Source of the DNA: JAPOXK01 sp965220315 | GTDB lineage: Bacteria > Chloroflexota > Dehalococcoidia > Bin125 | Direction: 5' to 3' | Length of the DNA stretch: 64,000 nt | NCBI GenBank assembly: GCA_965220315.1 | Contig: CBDCPP010000002.1 | Location: forward strand, 868,001 to 932,000 | In this document: positions 8,047 to 16,575 of the stretch, one piece after another | Position numbering within the stretch: position 1 is the first letter of the stretch | How the letters are laid out: every line of letters starts with the position of its first letter | Notes under the pieces: generated by a model | What the model was told of the DNA's origin: nothing | Seen by the model: the letters and a program-made list of their open reading frames with translations, nothing else | The model's database searches: none | Position numbers and translations under genes: made by a program

Positions 8047-8562
8047 GTGAGCGACGACTATCTCACTCTCAGTGACCGAGACCTGCTGGCGCAGTGCGAC
8101 ATCGAGACGTTCCGCGTTTCGGGACCTGGGGGTCAGCATCGCAATCGTCGTGATACTGCGGTGCGTATGCGGCACCGTCCCACCGGCATCGTCGCGCAGG
8201 CGTACGAGCGGCGTTCGCAATTGCTGAACCGCCGGTTGGCGCTCAGACGTTTGCGGACACGGATTGCGCTCGACGTGCGCCGCTCGCTGGGTTTGCTTGA
8301 GACGTACAAACCTTCACCGCTGCTGCTGCTCCTCGTTCGTGCAGGGAGAGGAAACGGTATTGGCGTGCGGAATTCGAACTATTGGCCTGCCGTACGGGAG
8401 CTCTTGGACCTTTTCGTTGCGATGGATTGCTCTGTCAGCGAGAGTGCCGCGTTCCTCGGGGTCAGCACGGGTGCGCTCTCCAAAGCACTGCTGGCCAATC
8501 CCGCCCTCGTGCGCACGGTCAACGTGCTGCGCGCCGAGCGTGGGCTTCGCGCTCTGCGTTAG
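8047..8562 (+). CDS. GGQ-domain (class I release-factor-like) protein with helical C-terminal tail
   Basis: A 171-residue protein with the peptidyl-tRNA hydrolysis domain of release factors: SGPGGQHRNRR around residues 24-34, then AVRMRHRPTGIVAQAYERRSQ. It lacks the codon-recognition domains of RF1/RF2 and the Lys/Arg-rich tail of ArfB. Instead, after about residue 95 it has a helical region, and residues about 130-171 (CSVSESAAFLGVSTGALSK and onward to ERGLRALR) look like a helix-turn-helix. It may release stalled peptides from ribosomes, but that is inferred from the GGQ domain alone. The GTG at 8047 is preferred over an ATG at 8002. Its stop overlaps the hpnE stop by 4 bp. Confidence 0.72.
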   Translation: MSDDYLTLSDRDLLAQCDIETFRVSGPGGQHRNRRDTAVRMRHRPTGIVAQAYERRSQLLNRRLALRRLRTRIALDVRRSLGLLETYKPSPLLLLLVRAGRGNGIGVRNSNYWPAVRELLDLFVAMDCSVSESAAFLGVSTGALSKALLANPALVRTVNVLRAERGLRALR

Positions 8563-9902
8563 GCGTTGCGTTTGGTCAGCCAAGCCCGCGCGGCGTTGTG
8601 GCCGCTCCGCACCGCGGACTCCATCGTCGCCGGCCATTCCGTGTCGGTCCATGCGCCGGCCAAGAGCAGATTTGGGTAGGGTGTTTTTGTCCCTAGCCGT
8701 CGCGAGTGCGTCCCCGGTTGCGGCCGGAAAGTCGCTTCTTGCTCTTTCACCACGCGCCAGCGCAGCACTGCCGCTCCTCGCGCTGCCGGCAGCGCTCGGC
8801 GCAGCCCCGCGATCGCGTTCGCTGCGACATCAGCCTGTTTGAGCTGGCTTGCCTGGAACGCTCCACTGATCGAGCAAGTGAGCCACTGTCCGTTGCCGTC
8901 TGTCCCGGCGATACGCGAGCGGTTAAAGACGTACTGCACGTCCGAGTCCAGCACGGCACAGAACCACTCTGCCATCACCGGGCGATCGAGCTGCACGTGC
9001 ACGTTCACGATCGGCGCGTACGAGAACGCGTCGAGCGATGCAAATGCAGGATCTGCCCGCCAGGCGTCTGGCAGCAGCGCCCGCGTTTGATTGGGCGGCA
9101 GCGCGAGTACCATGGCGTCCGCCTCTACCGTTGTACCGTCGGCGAAATAGATGCCCGATGCGTGCTCGCCTTCGTGCCGCACCCCGCGCGCCGCGCGCCC
9201 CAGTAGCGCCTGCCCGCCCCGCTGCTGAAATCGGGCCAGCACCGCATCTGCAATCTGCGACAACCCCACCGTTGCGAAGCCTATGTCGGCCGCGTGGCGC
9301 TCCCGTAGCAGTCCGACCTGGAGCACCATGATCGCTTGCCGCGCGCTTACGTTTTCCGAGCGGTCGTTGCAGGTCGGGAGTATGATCAGGTCCCAGAAGT
9401 GATCGATCGCGCGCTGTGACTGCCCCCGCGCGCGCAGCCAGGTTCCGAAGGATTCTCCGTCTAGGCGCCGTCGATCCTCTGTGTCCAATCGCAGTATCGG
9501 GATTACGGCGCGCCCGAGTCGTAGCTTCTCGCGCCAGGAGAGGTGGGTGTAGCGGACGATCGATGCCGCAAGGTGCAGCGGTGCAGGCAGCGGTCTAGCC
9601 GCGATGGCCGAGGTGCGCCCACTCACTGGATCGAGCACGGGCACCCGCAAGCGGGGTTGTGTGCGCACGGAATCGCGCAGTCCCAGCCGCTCGACCAGAG
9701 CGAGGTAGGCGGTGCAGCAGCGCAGGTAGACGTGCTGGCCGTTGTCCAACTCGACGCCACCGCTGTTGAATGAGAATGTCTTGCCTCCGACGAACGGGCG
9801 TTTCTCCACGAGCGTCGTAGCGAGGCCTGCCTCCGCGAGGTCCAGCGCTGCGGTGAGGCCAGCCAGCCCGCCGCCCACCACGACGACCTCGGTGCTTTTC
9901 AC
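8559..9902 (-). CDS. hpnE: Hydroxysqualene dehydroxylase, FAD-dependent
   Basis: Third enzyme of the HpnCDE route: reduces hydroxysqualene to squalene. The 447-residue protein has an N-terminal FAD-binding loop (VVVGGGLAGLTAALDLAEAG), the amine-oxidase-type VEKRPFVGGKTFSF stretch, and a C-terminal LLLAGAWTDTEWPATMESAVRSG FAD-binding motif. CNDRSENVSARQAI in the middle is typical of HpnE. It is the last gene of the hopanoid operon, one base after hpnD. The alternative, a carotenoid desaturase, is less likely in this context. Confidence 0.9.
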   Translation of the reverse strand: MKSTEVVVVGGGLAGLTAALDLAEAGLATTLVEKRPFVGGKTFSFNSGGVELDNGQHVYLRCCTAYLALVERLGLRDSVRTQPRLRVPVLDPVSGRTSAIAARPLPAPLHLAASIVRYTHLSWREKLRLGRAVIPILRLDTEDRRRLDGESFGTWLRARGQSQRAIDHFWDLIILPTCNDRSENVSARQAIMVLQVGLLRERHAADIGFATVGLSQIADAVLARFQQRGGQALLGRAARGVRHEGEHASGIYFADGTTVEADAMVLALPPNQTRALLPDAWRADPAFASLDAFSYAPIVNVHVQLDRPVMAEWFCAVLDSDVQYVFNRSRIAGTDGNGQWLTCSISGAFQASQLKQADVAANAIAGLRRALPAARGAAVLRWRVVKEQEATFRPQPGTHSRRLGTKTPYPNLLLAGAWTDTEWPATMESAVRSGHNAARAWLTKRNA

Positions 9903-9903
9903 C

Positions 9904-10854
9904 TTACTCAGCAGCGCGTCTCCTCGGCCGGAGGCGCAGGCGGCGACTGCGGAGTGCGCCTGCTAGCCAAAGCCGTAACATCTGTGCCAACAGCGTGCTC
10001 TTGGAGAAGCGCACTCGCTCGCTGTACACGTCGTAATCGCGCTGCTCGATCTCGCGCAGCAGGCCGCGGTACACGCCTTGCAGGCCGTTGCAGCACATGC
10101 GGCTGCGTGGCCCGTCTAGCAAGGGGATCAGGCGTTGGCCGCTGGTGTAGAAACCGCGCGCGCGCGCCGCGTACTCCGCCATCAGTGCACGGAAAGCGTC
10201 GGTCTGCGTGCCGGCGCATAGCTCGGCCTCGCTATACCCGAAGCGACGTAAGTCCTCCTGGGCCAGGTAGACGCGCCCCCGCTCTGCGTCTTCCATCAAG
10301 TCACGCATGATGTTCGTCAGCTGCAACGCCTTGCCTAGGTCGATGGCGGCAGTGATCGCCGTGTCCTGCTGCGCACGGTCGTAACCGAAGATCTCGATGC
10401 AGATCAGGCCAATCACTGAGGCCGCGCGGTAGCAGTAGTCCTCCAGCTCGGCGAAGGTTTCGTAGCGGTCCTGCCGCACGTCTTGTTCCATTCCCGCGAT
10501 CAGGTCGAGGAAGTATTGTTTCGGGATTGCATAACGGGCTACCGCATCGCTCAAAGCGACGCCGAGCCAGTCGTGTGTCTCGCTTGCGTATGCCGCCTCC
10601 AATAGCGAAGTCGCCTCTGCCAGCGCGCTCTGTTGATCGTCTCCCGCTCCGGCCGCGTCGACGATGTCGTCCACCGTGCCGGCGAAGGCGTAGGTCGCGT
10701 AGATGGCGCTGCGCTTGGGCTTCGGAAGCGAGAGGAACGCGTAGTAGAAGTTGCTGGCGCGCGCCTTGGTGTAGGTCTGGCAGCGATCGAATGCGTCTTC
10801 TAAAGATGGTAGGGCGGCGTCAGATGAGCCGACGGGCGGCGCTGCGGTTGTCAT
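9904..10854 (-). CDS. hpnD: Presqualene diphosphate synthase
   Basis: Condenses two farnesyl diphosphates to presqualene diphosphate. The 316-residue protein belongs to the squalene/phytoene synthase family, with the first Asp-rich motif as AFAGTVDDIVDA (D62, D63, D66) and the second as NIMRDLMEDAERGRVYLAQEDL. The C-terminal YSERVRFSKSTLLAQMLRLW is also typical. The start codon overlaps the hpnC stop by one base (TGATG), so translation is probably coupled. The C-terminus is very basic. Confidence 0.88.
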   Translation of the reverse strand: MTTAAPPVGSSDAALPSLEDAFDRCQTYTKARASNFYYAFLSLPKPKRSAIYATYAFAGTVDDIVDAAGAGDDQQSALAEATSLLEAAYASETHDWLGVALSDAVARYAIPKQYFLDLIAGMEQDVRQDRYETFAELEDYCYRAASVIGLICIEIFGYDRAQQDTAITAAIDLGKALQLTNIMRDLMEDAERGRVYLAQEDLRRFGYSEAELCAGTQTDAFRALMAEYAARARGFYTSGQRLIPLLDGPRSRMCCNGLQGVYRGLLREIEQRDYDVYSERVRFSKSTLLAQMLRLWLAGALRSRRLRLRPRRRAAE

Positions 10855-11783
10855 CAGCGCCCGCCGATCCAGCGTCGAGCGGCGGCGCTCAGTGCTAGGT
10901 GTCCCTTTTGCCAGTCTGAGATCGTTGGACGATGTGAGAGTACGTCATAGTCTTGCGCCTCGATCGCGCGCAGCACGGCCCGTCCTCCGGCGGTGAACAG
11001 ATCTAAGTCGAGGCGCAGATCCTTCGCGACAAGCGGCACCAATCTCATCCCCCGGCAAAACAGCGTCTCGGCGCGGTCCACTTCGAAGCGCATCAGTGCG
11101 CGGAAATTATCGTCACAGTGGCCTTCGGCGATCTGCTCTTCGCTTACTCCGAAGTGATGCAAGTCCTCGCGTGGCAGATACAGTCGTCCGATCGTGTAGT
11201 CACGGGCGACATCTTGCCAGTGATTGGCTAGCTGTAGCGCGGTACAAGTGGCATCGGACAAGGCACGGCGTTCTTCATCCGTGTGATCGAATAGTGACAG
11301 CACCATGTGGCCAACCGGGTTGGCAGAGTATTCGCAGTACTCCAACACATCCTGAAAGGTTTCGTAGCGCGTCTGCCGCTGGTCGCGGCGGTTTGCCTCG
11401 ATCAGGCGCCGGCAGGAATCGATGGAGAGCGAGTACCGCTGCGCCATCGTCCCGAGCGCTACCATGATCGGGTGACGCCCTTCCCCAGCGAAGCCCCGCT
11501 CGAGGTCGCGTTCCCACTCGTCTAGGAGTGCCAGGCGGTCGCCGCGCGCCTCGTCCCCGAGGTCGTCTGTGAAACGGCAGAAGGCGTACAGACCGTACAT
11601 CGCGGCACGCCGTTGCTTTGGCAGGAACCACGACACCACGGTGAAGTTCTCATACTGTCGCTTGGCGTAGCGCTCGCACCAAGCCAGCGCTGCGCGCTGG
11701 TCCAGTGGCCGGCCGTCGCGATTTCGCAGAGCGTAACCGGCGTGGATCGGATCGTACGCGGTATCGGCCTCAGTTGCGACCAC
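10854..11783 (-). CDS. hpnC: Hydroxysqualene synthase
   Basis: Converts presqualene diphosphate to hydroxysqualene. It is a 309-residue squalene/phytoene synthase family protein with CRFTDDLGDE (D73, D74, D77) and NHWQDVARDYTIGRLYLPREDL as the two Asp-rich regions. The FTVVSWFLPKQRRAAMYGLYAF opening distinguishes HpnC from HpnD. It follows the cyclase gene by 61 bases and overlaps hpnD by one base. HpnC, D and E together replace a single squalene synthase. Confidence 0.88.
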   Translation of the reverse strand: MVATEADTAYDPIHAGYALRNRDGRPLDQRAALAWCERYAKRQYENFTVVSWFLPKQRRAAMYGLYAFCRFTDDLGDEARGDRLALLDEWERDLERGFAGEGRHPIMVALGTMAQRYSLSIDSCRRLIEANRRDQRQTRYETFQDVLEYCEYSANPVGHMVLSLFDHTDEERRALSDATCTALQLANHWQDVARDYTIGRLYLPREDLHHFGVSEEQIAEGHCDDNFRALMRFEVDRAETLFCRGMRLVPLVAKDLRLDLDLFTAGGRAVLRAIEAQDYDVLSHRPTISDWQKGHLALSAAARRWIGGR

Positions 11784-11844
11784 GGTGCAGCCCTCGTCGC
11801 GAGTGATTGTAGGCGATGGGTGACCGGATTTGCGTGGCGGACCG

Positions 11845-13767
11845 CTAGCGCTCTTGGAGGGCGTGGACGTAGCGCCCCAAGGCCATCAGAGGGAAGTAGT
11901 GGCGGTACAGATGGTAATTGAGCATGAAATCGGTCGGGAAGCCTGTGCCCGTGAACTCCGGTTCGTCCCAGGTGCCGTCCGGGCGCTGTCGCGCAATGAG
12001 ATAGTGTATGCCTCGCGCCACCGTATCCGACTCGATCTCGTCGGCCGCGATCAACGCCATGAGCGCCCAGGCGGTCTGGGACGGTGTGGACGGTCCGATA
12101 CCTCGGAGACTCGGATCGGCATAGCTTTCGCAGCCCTCGCCCCAGCCGCCGTCGGCTTGCTGGTGCGCGCGTAGCCACTGCACCGCGCGTTGCACCTGGG
12201 GCGTGTCCGGAGGCTCGCCCATCTCCGCCAGGGCTGGCAGAGCCGCTCCTAGGCCGTAGATGTAATTGACGCCCCAGCGCCCCCACCAAGAGCCGTCTGG
12301 CTCTTGCAGTTCGTAGAGGAAGCGCAGGCCGCGTCGGGCTGGCGGAAACTCCGAGGTGTAGCCGAGTCGTCCCAGGAGTTCCAGCGCGTGTGCGGTCACA
12401 TCGGCAGTGGGTGGGTCCAGCATCTCACCGAAATCGGCGAACGGGATCTGCGAGAGCAGGTGCCTCGTGTTGTCGACATCGAACGCACCCCATCCCCCTT
12501 GCTTGCACTGCATCGACAGCGTCCACTGCACCCCGCGATCGATCGCCCGCCGCTTGGCTGCCGCATCTGGCAGTGCGATTGCATTTAGCGCTATGAGCAC
12601 CACGACACCGTCGTCGATGTCTGGATACACATCGTTCTCGAATTCGAAGGCCCAGCCGCCAGGGGGTATGTCGGGATTTTTTATCTGCCAATCACCCCCT
12701 GCGAGCACTTGCTCGCGTAGCAGCCACTCACCGGCATGGACCAGCGCGGGGTGGTCACGTGGGAGGCCAGCGTCAAGGAGGGCAATCGCGGCTAAGCTTG
12801 TATCCCAGACCGGGGAGAGGCATGGCTCCGTCCAGAGCATGCCGTCCTCTTCGCGTGTGAACGACTCGAATCCATGCAGCGCCTTTTGGACTACTGGATG
12901 ATCCAGCGGGTAACCCAGCACCCGCAGCGCCAGAATCGCTACGACCCAGGGCGGTTGAATCCCACCCCAACTGCCGTCCGCCTCCTGCCGGTCCAGTAGC
13001 CATCGTTCCGCTTTCTTCAGCCCGCGCCGGTGGAACGGCCGGATATGGTGGCGTTCCAGGAAGCGCAGACTCTTTTCTAAGGTGTAGAAAAGGCTCCTCC
13101 CAGAGAACATGTTGCGCGGAGCCCTGATAGCGAACTGCTGCCGCTCGTTGGGGTGCCGCCACAGCTCCGACACCCCCGCACCTGCCGGCAGCGCCGCCGT
13201 TGGGCGCAGTGCGAACACGACCGTGAGGCCAACGACTGTGGCGCGTGCCCAAGAGGCAAGCTCATAGATATTGAGCGGCGCCCAGTTGGGCAAGAGGTTT
13301 ATCCAGGTGGGCACGGTGGGCAGTTGGTCCCAGTCGAATTGGGCGAACAGTGCCAGCCACATTTTGGTGAAAACACGCGCCTGGGCGATGCCACCCTGAT
13401 CCAAGATCCATTCGCGTGCGCGCACCATGTGCGGTGCCGATGGATCCTCGCCTGCCAGCTTGAGTGCGAAGTAAACCTCGATCGACGTGTTCAGATCTCC
13501 TGGTCCGCCCCACCACTGCGACCAGTAGCCTTGCGGCTGCTGGTGGTGCCGCAGGTAGCGTGCGATCTTCGCCCACTGCTCGGGATTGCCGATGCCGAGG
13601 TAGTGGGTGAGCAGCAGATACTCCGCTGTGATCGAGGCGTTGGCCTCCAGTTCGCCCCACCAGTATCCCGCCTCTGCCTGATCGTTAAGGAGCCAGTCGC
13701 GCGCTCGCGCAATGGTATCGCTGAGCTGTGCTGAGTCGATGAATGGGGCAGAAGTGGTCGTTGTCAC
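11845..13767 (-). CDS. shc: Squalene-hopene cyclase
   Basis: Cyclises squalene to hopene or hopanol, the core of hopanoid membrane lipids. The 640-residue protein has the length of bacterial SHC, repeated QW motifs (for example QEADGSWGG near 261, QCKQGGWGAFD, QEPDGSWWGRWG, QQADGGWGE, QRPDGTWDE), and the catalytic acid motif DIDD at 383-386. The N-terminal helix with LLNDQAEAGYWWGELEAN is standard. It lies between the prenyl synthase gene (8 bases upstream) and hpnC in one operon, so the route from prenyl diphosphates to hopene is complete here. It should be a monotopic membrane enzyme. Confidence 0.95.
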   Translation of the reverse strand: MTTTTSAPFIDSAQLSDTIARARDWLLNDQAEAGYWWGELEANASITAEYLLLTHYLGIGNPEQWAKIARYLRHHQQPQGYWSQWWGGPGDLNTSIEVYFALKLAGEDPSAPHMVRAREWILDQGGIAQARVFTKMWLALFAQFDWDQLPTVPTWINLLPNWAPLNIYELASWARATVVGLTVVFALRPTAALPAGAGVSELWRHPNERQQFAIRAPRNMFSGRSLFYTLEKSLRFLERHHIRPFHRRGLKKAERWLLDRQEADGSWGGIQPPWVVAILALRVLGYPLDHPVVQKALHGFESFTREEDGMLWTEPCLSPVWDTSLAAIALLDAGLPRDHPALVHAGEWLLREQVLAGGDWQIKNPDIPPGGWAFEFENDVYPDIDDGVVVLIALNAIALPDAAAKRRAIDRGVQWTLSMQCKQGGWGAFDVDNTRHLLSQIPFADFGEMLDPPTADVTAHALELLGRLGYTSEFPPARRGLRFLYELQEPDGSWWGRWGVNYIYGLGAALPALAEMGEPPDTPQVQRAVQWLRAHQQADGGWGEGCESYADPSLRGIGPSTPSQTAWALMALIAADEIESDTVARGIHYLIARQRPDGTWDEPEFTGTGFPTDFMLNYHLYRHYFPLMALGRYVHALQER

Positions 13768-13775
13768 GGGCTATC

Positions 13776-14816
13776 TCAATGATCGCGGCCTAGCAAGAAA
13801 TCCGCGACTTCCACTAACTCGTCGCGACCTGGTGCCGGTACTCCGCAGCCATCCAACTCTGTCAGGAAAGCATCGTATTGCTGGTGCGCAAGCTGGGTGG
13901 TTGCATCTGCGGCGTTCGTCTCGGCGGCGATGCGCATCACCGTCACTACATCCGCCTGGGAAAGTTCCCGTTGGCTGTAGGCTCGCTCGAGTGCCGTTCG
14001 ATCCGGAGCGGTCGCATTGGCGAAAGTGTAGACGACCGGTAGCGACTTCTTGCGGCGCCGGATGTCATTATCGCTGGGCTTCCCCGTGCGCGCGCTGTCT
14101 CCCCAGATCCCCAGGTAATCATCACGAATCTGGAAGAGTAGGCCCAACCGCCTCCCGGCGCGGCGCAGTCCCTCCGCTTGCTCGTGGTCGCCGGTCGCCA
14201 GTAGCGCCCCGATTTGCAAGCTACAGCCGATCATGGCACCGGTTTTACGCTCGATCATGTCCAGATATTCGGACAGCGTTACCTCCGTCCGCTGCTCAAA
14301 GGTCAGGTCCAAGTACTGTCCCTCGATCATTTCCAAGCTGGCGTGCGTGAGTGCGTCCATCGATACCAGCACCGTCTCGGCGTCTACGCCAGCGGCGTGC
14401 GCCCGGCGCAGCGCGAGTTGCGCCAGCTCGCGCAAGGCATCTCCCACATTGATCCCTTGTCCTACGCCCCACTGTACCCAGACCGTCGATCGGTGGTGCC
14501 GTTGCTCGTCACCGTCCTGGATGTCGTCGTGTACCAGGCTGTAGTTGTGCACAAACTCGACTGCCGCCGCCCCGGGCAAGGCGCGCGCCCGTGCGTCCTT
14601 TGATCCGTCCAAAGCGTCTGCTGTTAACAGGCAGAGTGCTGGGCGCATCCCCTTGCCTCCCCCTGCTTGACGGGGCTGCCCGTTGGCTTCCTGCCAGCCC
14701 AGGTGGTAGCGAATCATGTCGTAGATCGGCAGCGGGCGTGCGGCGAGTAGCGCCTGCATCTCGTCGATATAGGCGGCCTGATAGCGCTGAAAGACGGCGG
14801 GGACTGGCGTGGCGAT
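13776..14816 (-). CDS. Short-chain polyprenyl diphosphate synthase (FPP/GGPP type)
   Basis: Makes farnesyl or geranylgeranyl diphosphate from IPP and DMAPP, feeding the hopanoid genes downstream. The first Asp-rich motif is HDDIQDGD and the second is FQIRDDYLGIWGD; the family Lys/Arg region is seen as GGGKGMRPALCLL. The first conventional start, ATG at 14759, has no spaced ribosome site and would cut off an N-terminus (VFQRYQAAYIDEMQALL) that looks conserved. The frame is open upstream only to a TGA at 14820-14822. Between these lie two ATC codons, at 14817-14819 and 14814-14816, the latter six bases after AGGAG (14823-14827). I therefore give the start as ATC 14816, with ATG 14759 as the conservative alternative. 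Confidence 0.85.
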   Translation of the reverse strand: MATPVPAVFQRYQAAYIDEMQALLAARPLPIYDMIRYHLGWQEANGQPRQAGGGKGMRPALCLLTADALDGSKDARARALPGAAAVEFVHNYSLVHDDIQDGDEQRHHRSTVWVQWGVGQGINVGDALRELAQLALRRAHAAGVDAETVLVSMDALTHASLEMIEGQYLDLTFEQRTEVTLSEYLDMIERKTGAMIGCSLQIGALLATGDHEQAEGLRRAGRRLGLLFQIRDDYLGIWGDSARTGKPSDNDIRRRKKSLPVVYTFANATAPDRTALERAYSQRELSQADVVTVMRIAAETNAADATTQLAHQQYDAFLTELDGCGVPAPGRDELVEVADFLLGRDH

Positions 14817-14897
14817 GATTCACTCCTGATGGATTGATGAGTGCGCAAGGTAACGCCAACTTGTTTGTTCGTCGACGGCTCTCACAGATGTCGTGGG

Positions 14898-15332
14898 CTA
14901 GTGTGTGCGAGTCCCAGCGCAGGCGGCGCAGGTCCCGAAGATGGCAAAGTGGTCGAGATTCGCCTTGAACCCCAGTTCGGCGTGCAGTGCATCACCGAGC
15001 CGCTGTAGATACCGATGGTTCAGCGCGGTTGCTTCGCCGCAGTGCTGGCAGATCAGGTGATGGTGACGCTCTGCCGCGAGCCATTCGAATGCGGCCTCGC
15101 CGCCGCCGAGGTCCGTCTCGCTGACTAGCCCGGCATCGCGGAGCACGGTGAGGGTGCGGTAGACCGTGCTCGCGTCGACATCGGGATATTCGGCCTGTAC
15201 CGCGTCACGGATTTCTTGCGCGCTGCTATGTCCGTTTGCGTGCCGCAGTGCTGCCAGGATCAGTCGGCGCTGCGGCGTCAAACGGAAGCCGCGCTCGCGC
15301 AGTGTCCGCGCGGAGGCCTCCTCACAGGACAT
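14898..15332 (-). CDS. Fur-family metal-responsive regulator
   Basis: A 144-residue winged-helix dimeric regulator. The N-terminal DNA-binding part has GFRLTPQRRLILAALRHANGHSSAQEI and ASTVYRTLTVLRDAGLV. The metal region is RHHHLICQHCGEATAL with CxxC, and a second CAAC pair ends the protein, so a structural zinc site is likely. It could be Fur, Zur or PerR; sequence alone does not decide. The frame extends upstream to 15644, but that part lies inside the neighbouring gene; ATG at 15332 with GAGGAAG before it is the natural start. It is transcribed in the same direction as the propeller gene before it and the hopanoid genes after it. Confidence 0.85.
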   Translation of the reverse strand: MSCEEASARTLRERGFRLTPQRRLILAALRHANGHSSAQEIRDAVQAEYPDVDASTVYRTLTVLRDAGLVSETDLGGGEAAFEWLAAERHHHLICQHCGEATALNHRYLQRLGDALHAELGFKANLDHFAIFGTCAACAGTRTH

Positions 15333-15349
15333 GATCTTCCTCGTCTGCC

Positions 15350-16567
15350 TTAGCCTAGCAGTCCGGAGGCGGGGCTGAAGAAACCGATCTCTGCGGCCGC
15401 GACGCGCTGTGGGGGCGCGGAGCCATCCGTCGGCAGGATGTAGCAGCCAGGCTGTGTCGCGAACCCCAACCGCCCGGCGGAGCCGTTGCTCGGGATGATG
15501 CCTCCCAGCGTCAGCCAGCGTCCGTCTGGCGATAACAGATGGTGCGAGTGCGCATACTGGTCGTAAAAGCTGAGAAGGGTCATGAAATGTGCGCTGGGAC
15601 GGAAGCGAGTCAGCCACTGTCCCGACCGGTCGGTCGGCCTCCACTGTCGAAGCGCGTACTCTCCGTCCTCGCTGGACGGGACGAAATAATAGAGCGCGCT
15701 TCCATCCGGCGCCCAGAACGCCGCCGTCACGGGCCCCGCTTCGATCGGATCTATTGTTTTGGCTTGCAGGTCCAATAGTCGCAGATCGTGTCCTGCTGCC
15801 ACTGCCGGACTGAGCGTCACGAGTGCCAGTAAATCCCGGGTCGGTGCGCGCGAGACTGCGGTGACGCCGTCTAGATCGGCGACGGCGCCACGGTCGCTCC
15901 CATCGTGGCGCACCGTCCAGAGTGCGTTGCCCGCGTTCGCGCGCGGCGCCGCGTAGATGATGCTCGCTCCGTCAACGGTCCAGCTGGGCGCGCGGTAGCT
16001 CGGTACGTCGGAGATGAGGGATTGGCGGGCTTCGTCGGGATCGGCTCCTGCTTCGACTGCCGCAGCATCGATCAGGAGGAGGTCATTGCCGCGGTGGATC
16101 GCTAAGAGCCGGTCGTCTGGTGACCAGGCGAGGAACATTGGGGCGCCGCTAAGCAGTGCTCTGGGCGGCACCTCCGGATCCGCCAGACTCGGCTCCAAGA
16201 GATACAGCTGCAGCTGCTCCGCGCCGGGTGCGACCAGCGCAACGCGGCGCCCGTTGTGGGACCAGGCTGCGTAGTGCGCGACGCCCGGTGCCATCATGTT
16301 GGGCGCGTTGGGGGGATTCCGAAATAGCAGACGTCCGCTCCGCTGCTGAGTTGTGTGGAGCTGGAGTTCGCCTGTCGGCGCTTTCTCTGCGTCGCGGCCC
16401 GTGTGGCTTACTGCGAGTGCACCGGTTGGGGACCAAGTGGGGCCCACAAGCCGCTCACGGTCGCTACCCGATGCTATGCCTACGGGTTCGGAGGCACCGT
16501 GATCGTCGATTGGACGCAGCGTTAAAGTACCGTCGTCTGCGATATATGCGAGCGTTGTAGCGCCCAT
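15350..16567 (-). CDS. TolB/WD40-like beta-propeller protein
   Basis: A 405-residue protein made of repeated strand units of the TolB/DPP type: recurring (W/S)-(S/A)PDG/NG motifs such as PTWSPTGALAV, AAWSHNGRRVALV, LAWSPDDRLLAI, PSWTVDGASIIY, AFWAPDGSALYY and LLSPDGRWLTLGG. This suggests a six- or seven-bladed propeller. No signal peptide or lipobox is visible, so it is probably cytoplasmic, unlike periplasmic TolB. No catalytic domain is attached. Its place between fur and the cobalamin adenosyltransferase gives no clear role. Confidence 0.65.
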   Translation of the reverse strand: MGATTLAYIADDGTLTLRPIDDHGASEPVGIASGSDRERLVGPTWSPTGALAVSHTGRDAEKAPTGELQLHTTQQRSGRLLFRNPPNAPNMMAPGVAHYAAWSHNGRRVALVAPGAEQLQLYLLEPSLADPEVPPRALLSGAPMFLAWSPDDRLLAIHRGNDLLLIDAAAVEAGADPDEARQSLISDVPSYRAPSWTVDGASIIYAAPRANAGNALWTVRHDGSDRGAVADLDGVTAVSRAPTRDLLALVTLSPAVAAGHDLRLLDLQAKTIDPIEAGPVTAAFWAPDGSALYYFVPSSEDGEYALRQWRPTDRSGQWLTRFRPSAHFMTLLSFYDQYAHSHHLLSPDGRWLTLGGIIPSNGSAGRLGFATQPGCYILPTDGSAPPQRVAAAEIGFFSPASGLLG

Positions 16568-16575
16568 CGTGGAAG

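Noticed and set aside
15333..15644. Extended N-terminus of the Fur-family gene
   Set aside because: It lies inside the propeller gene in another frame and has no similarity to Fur.
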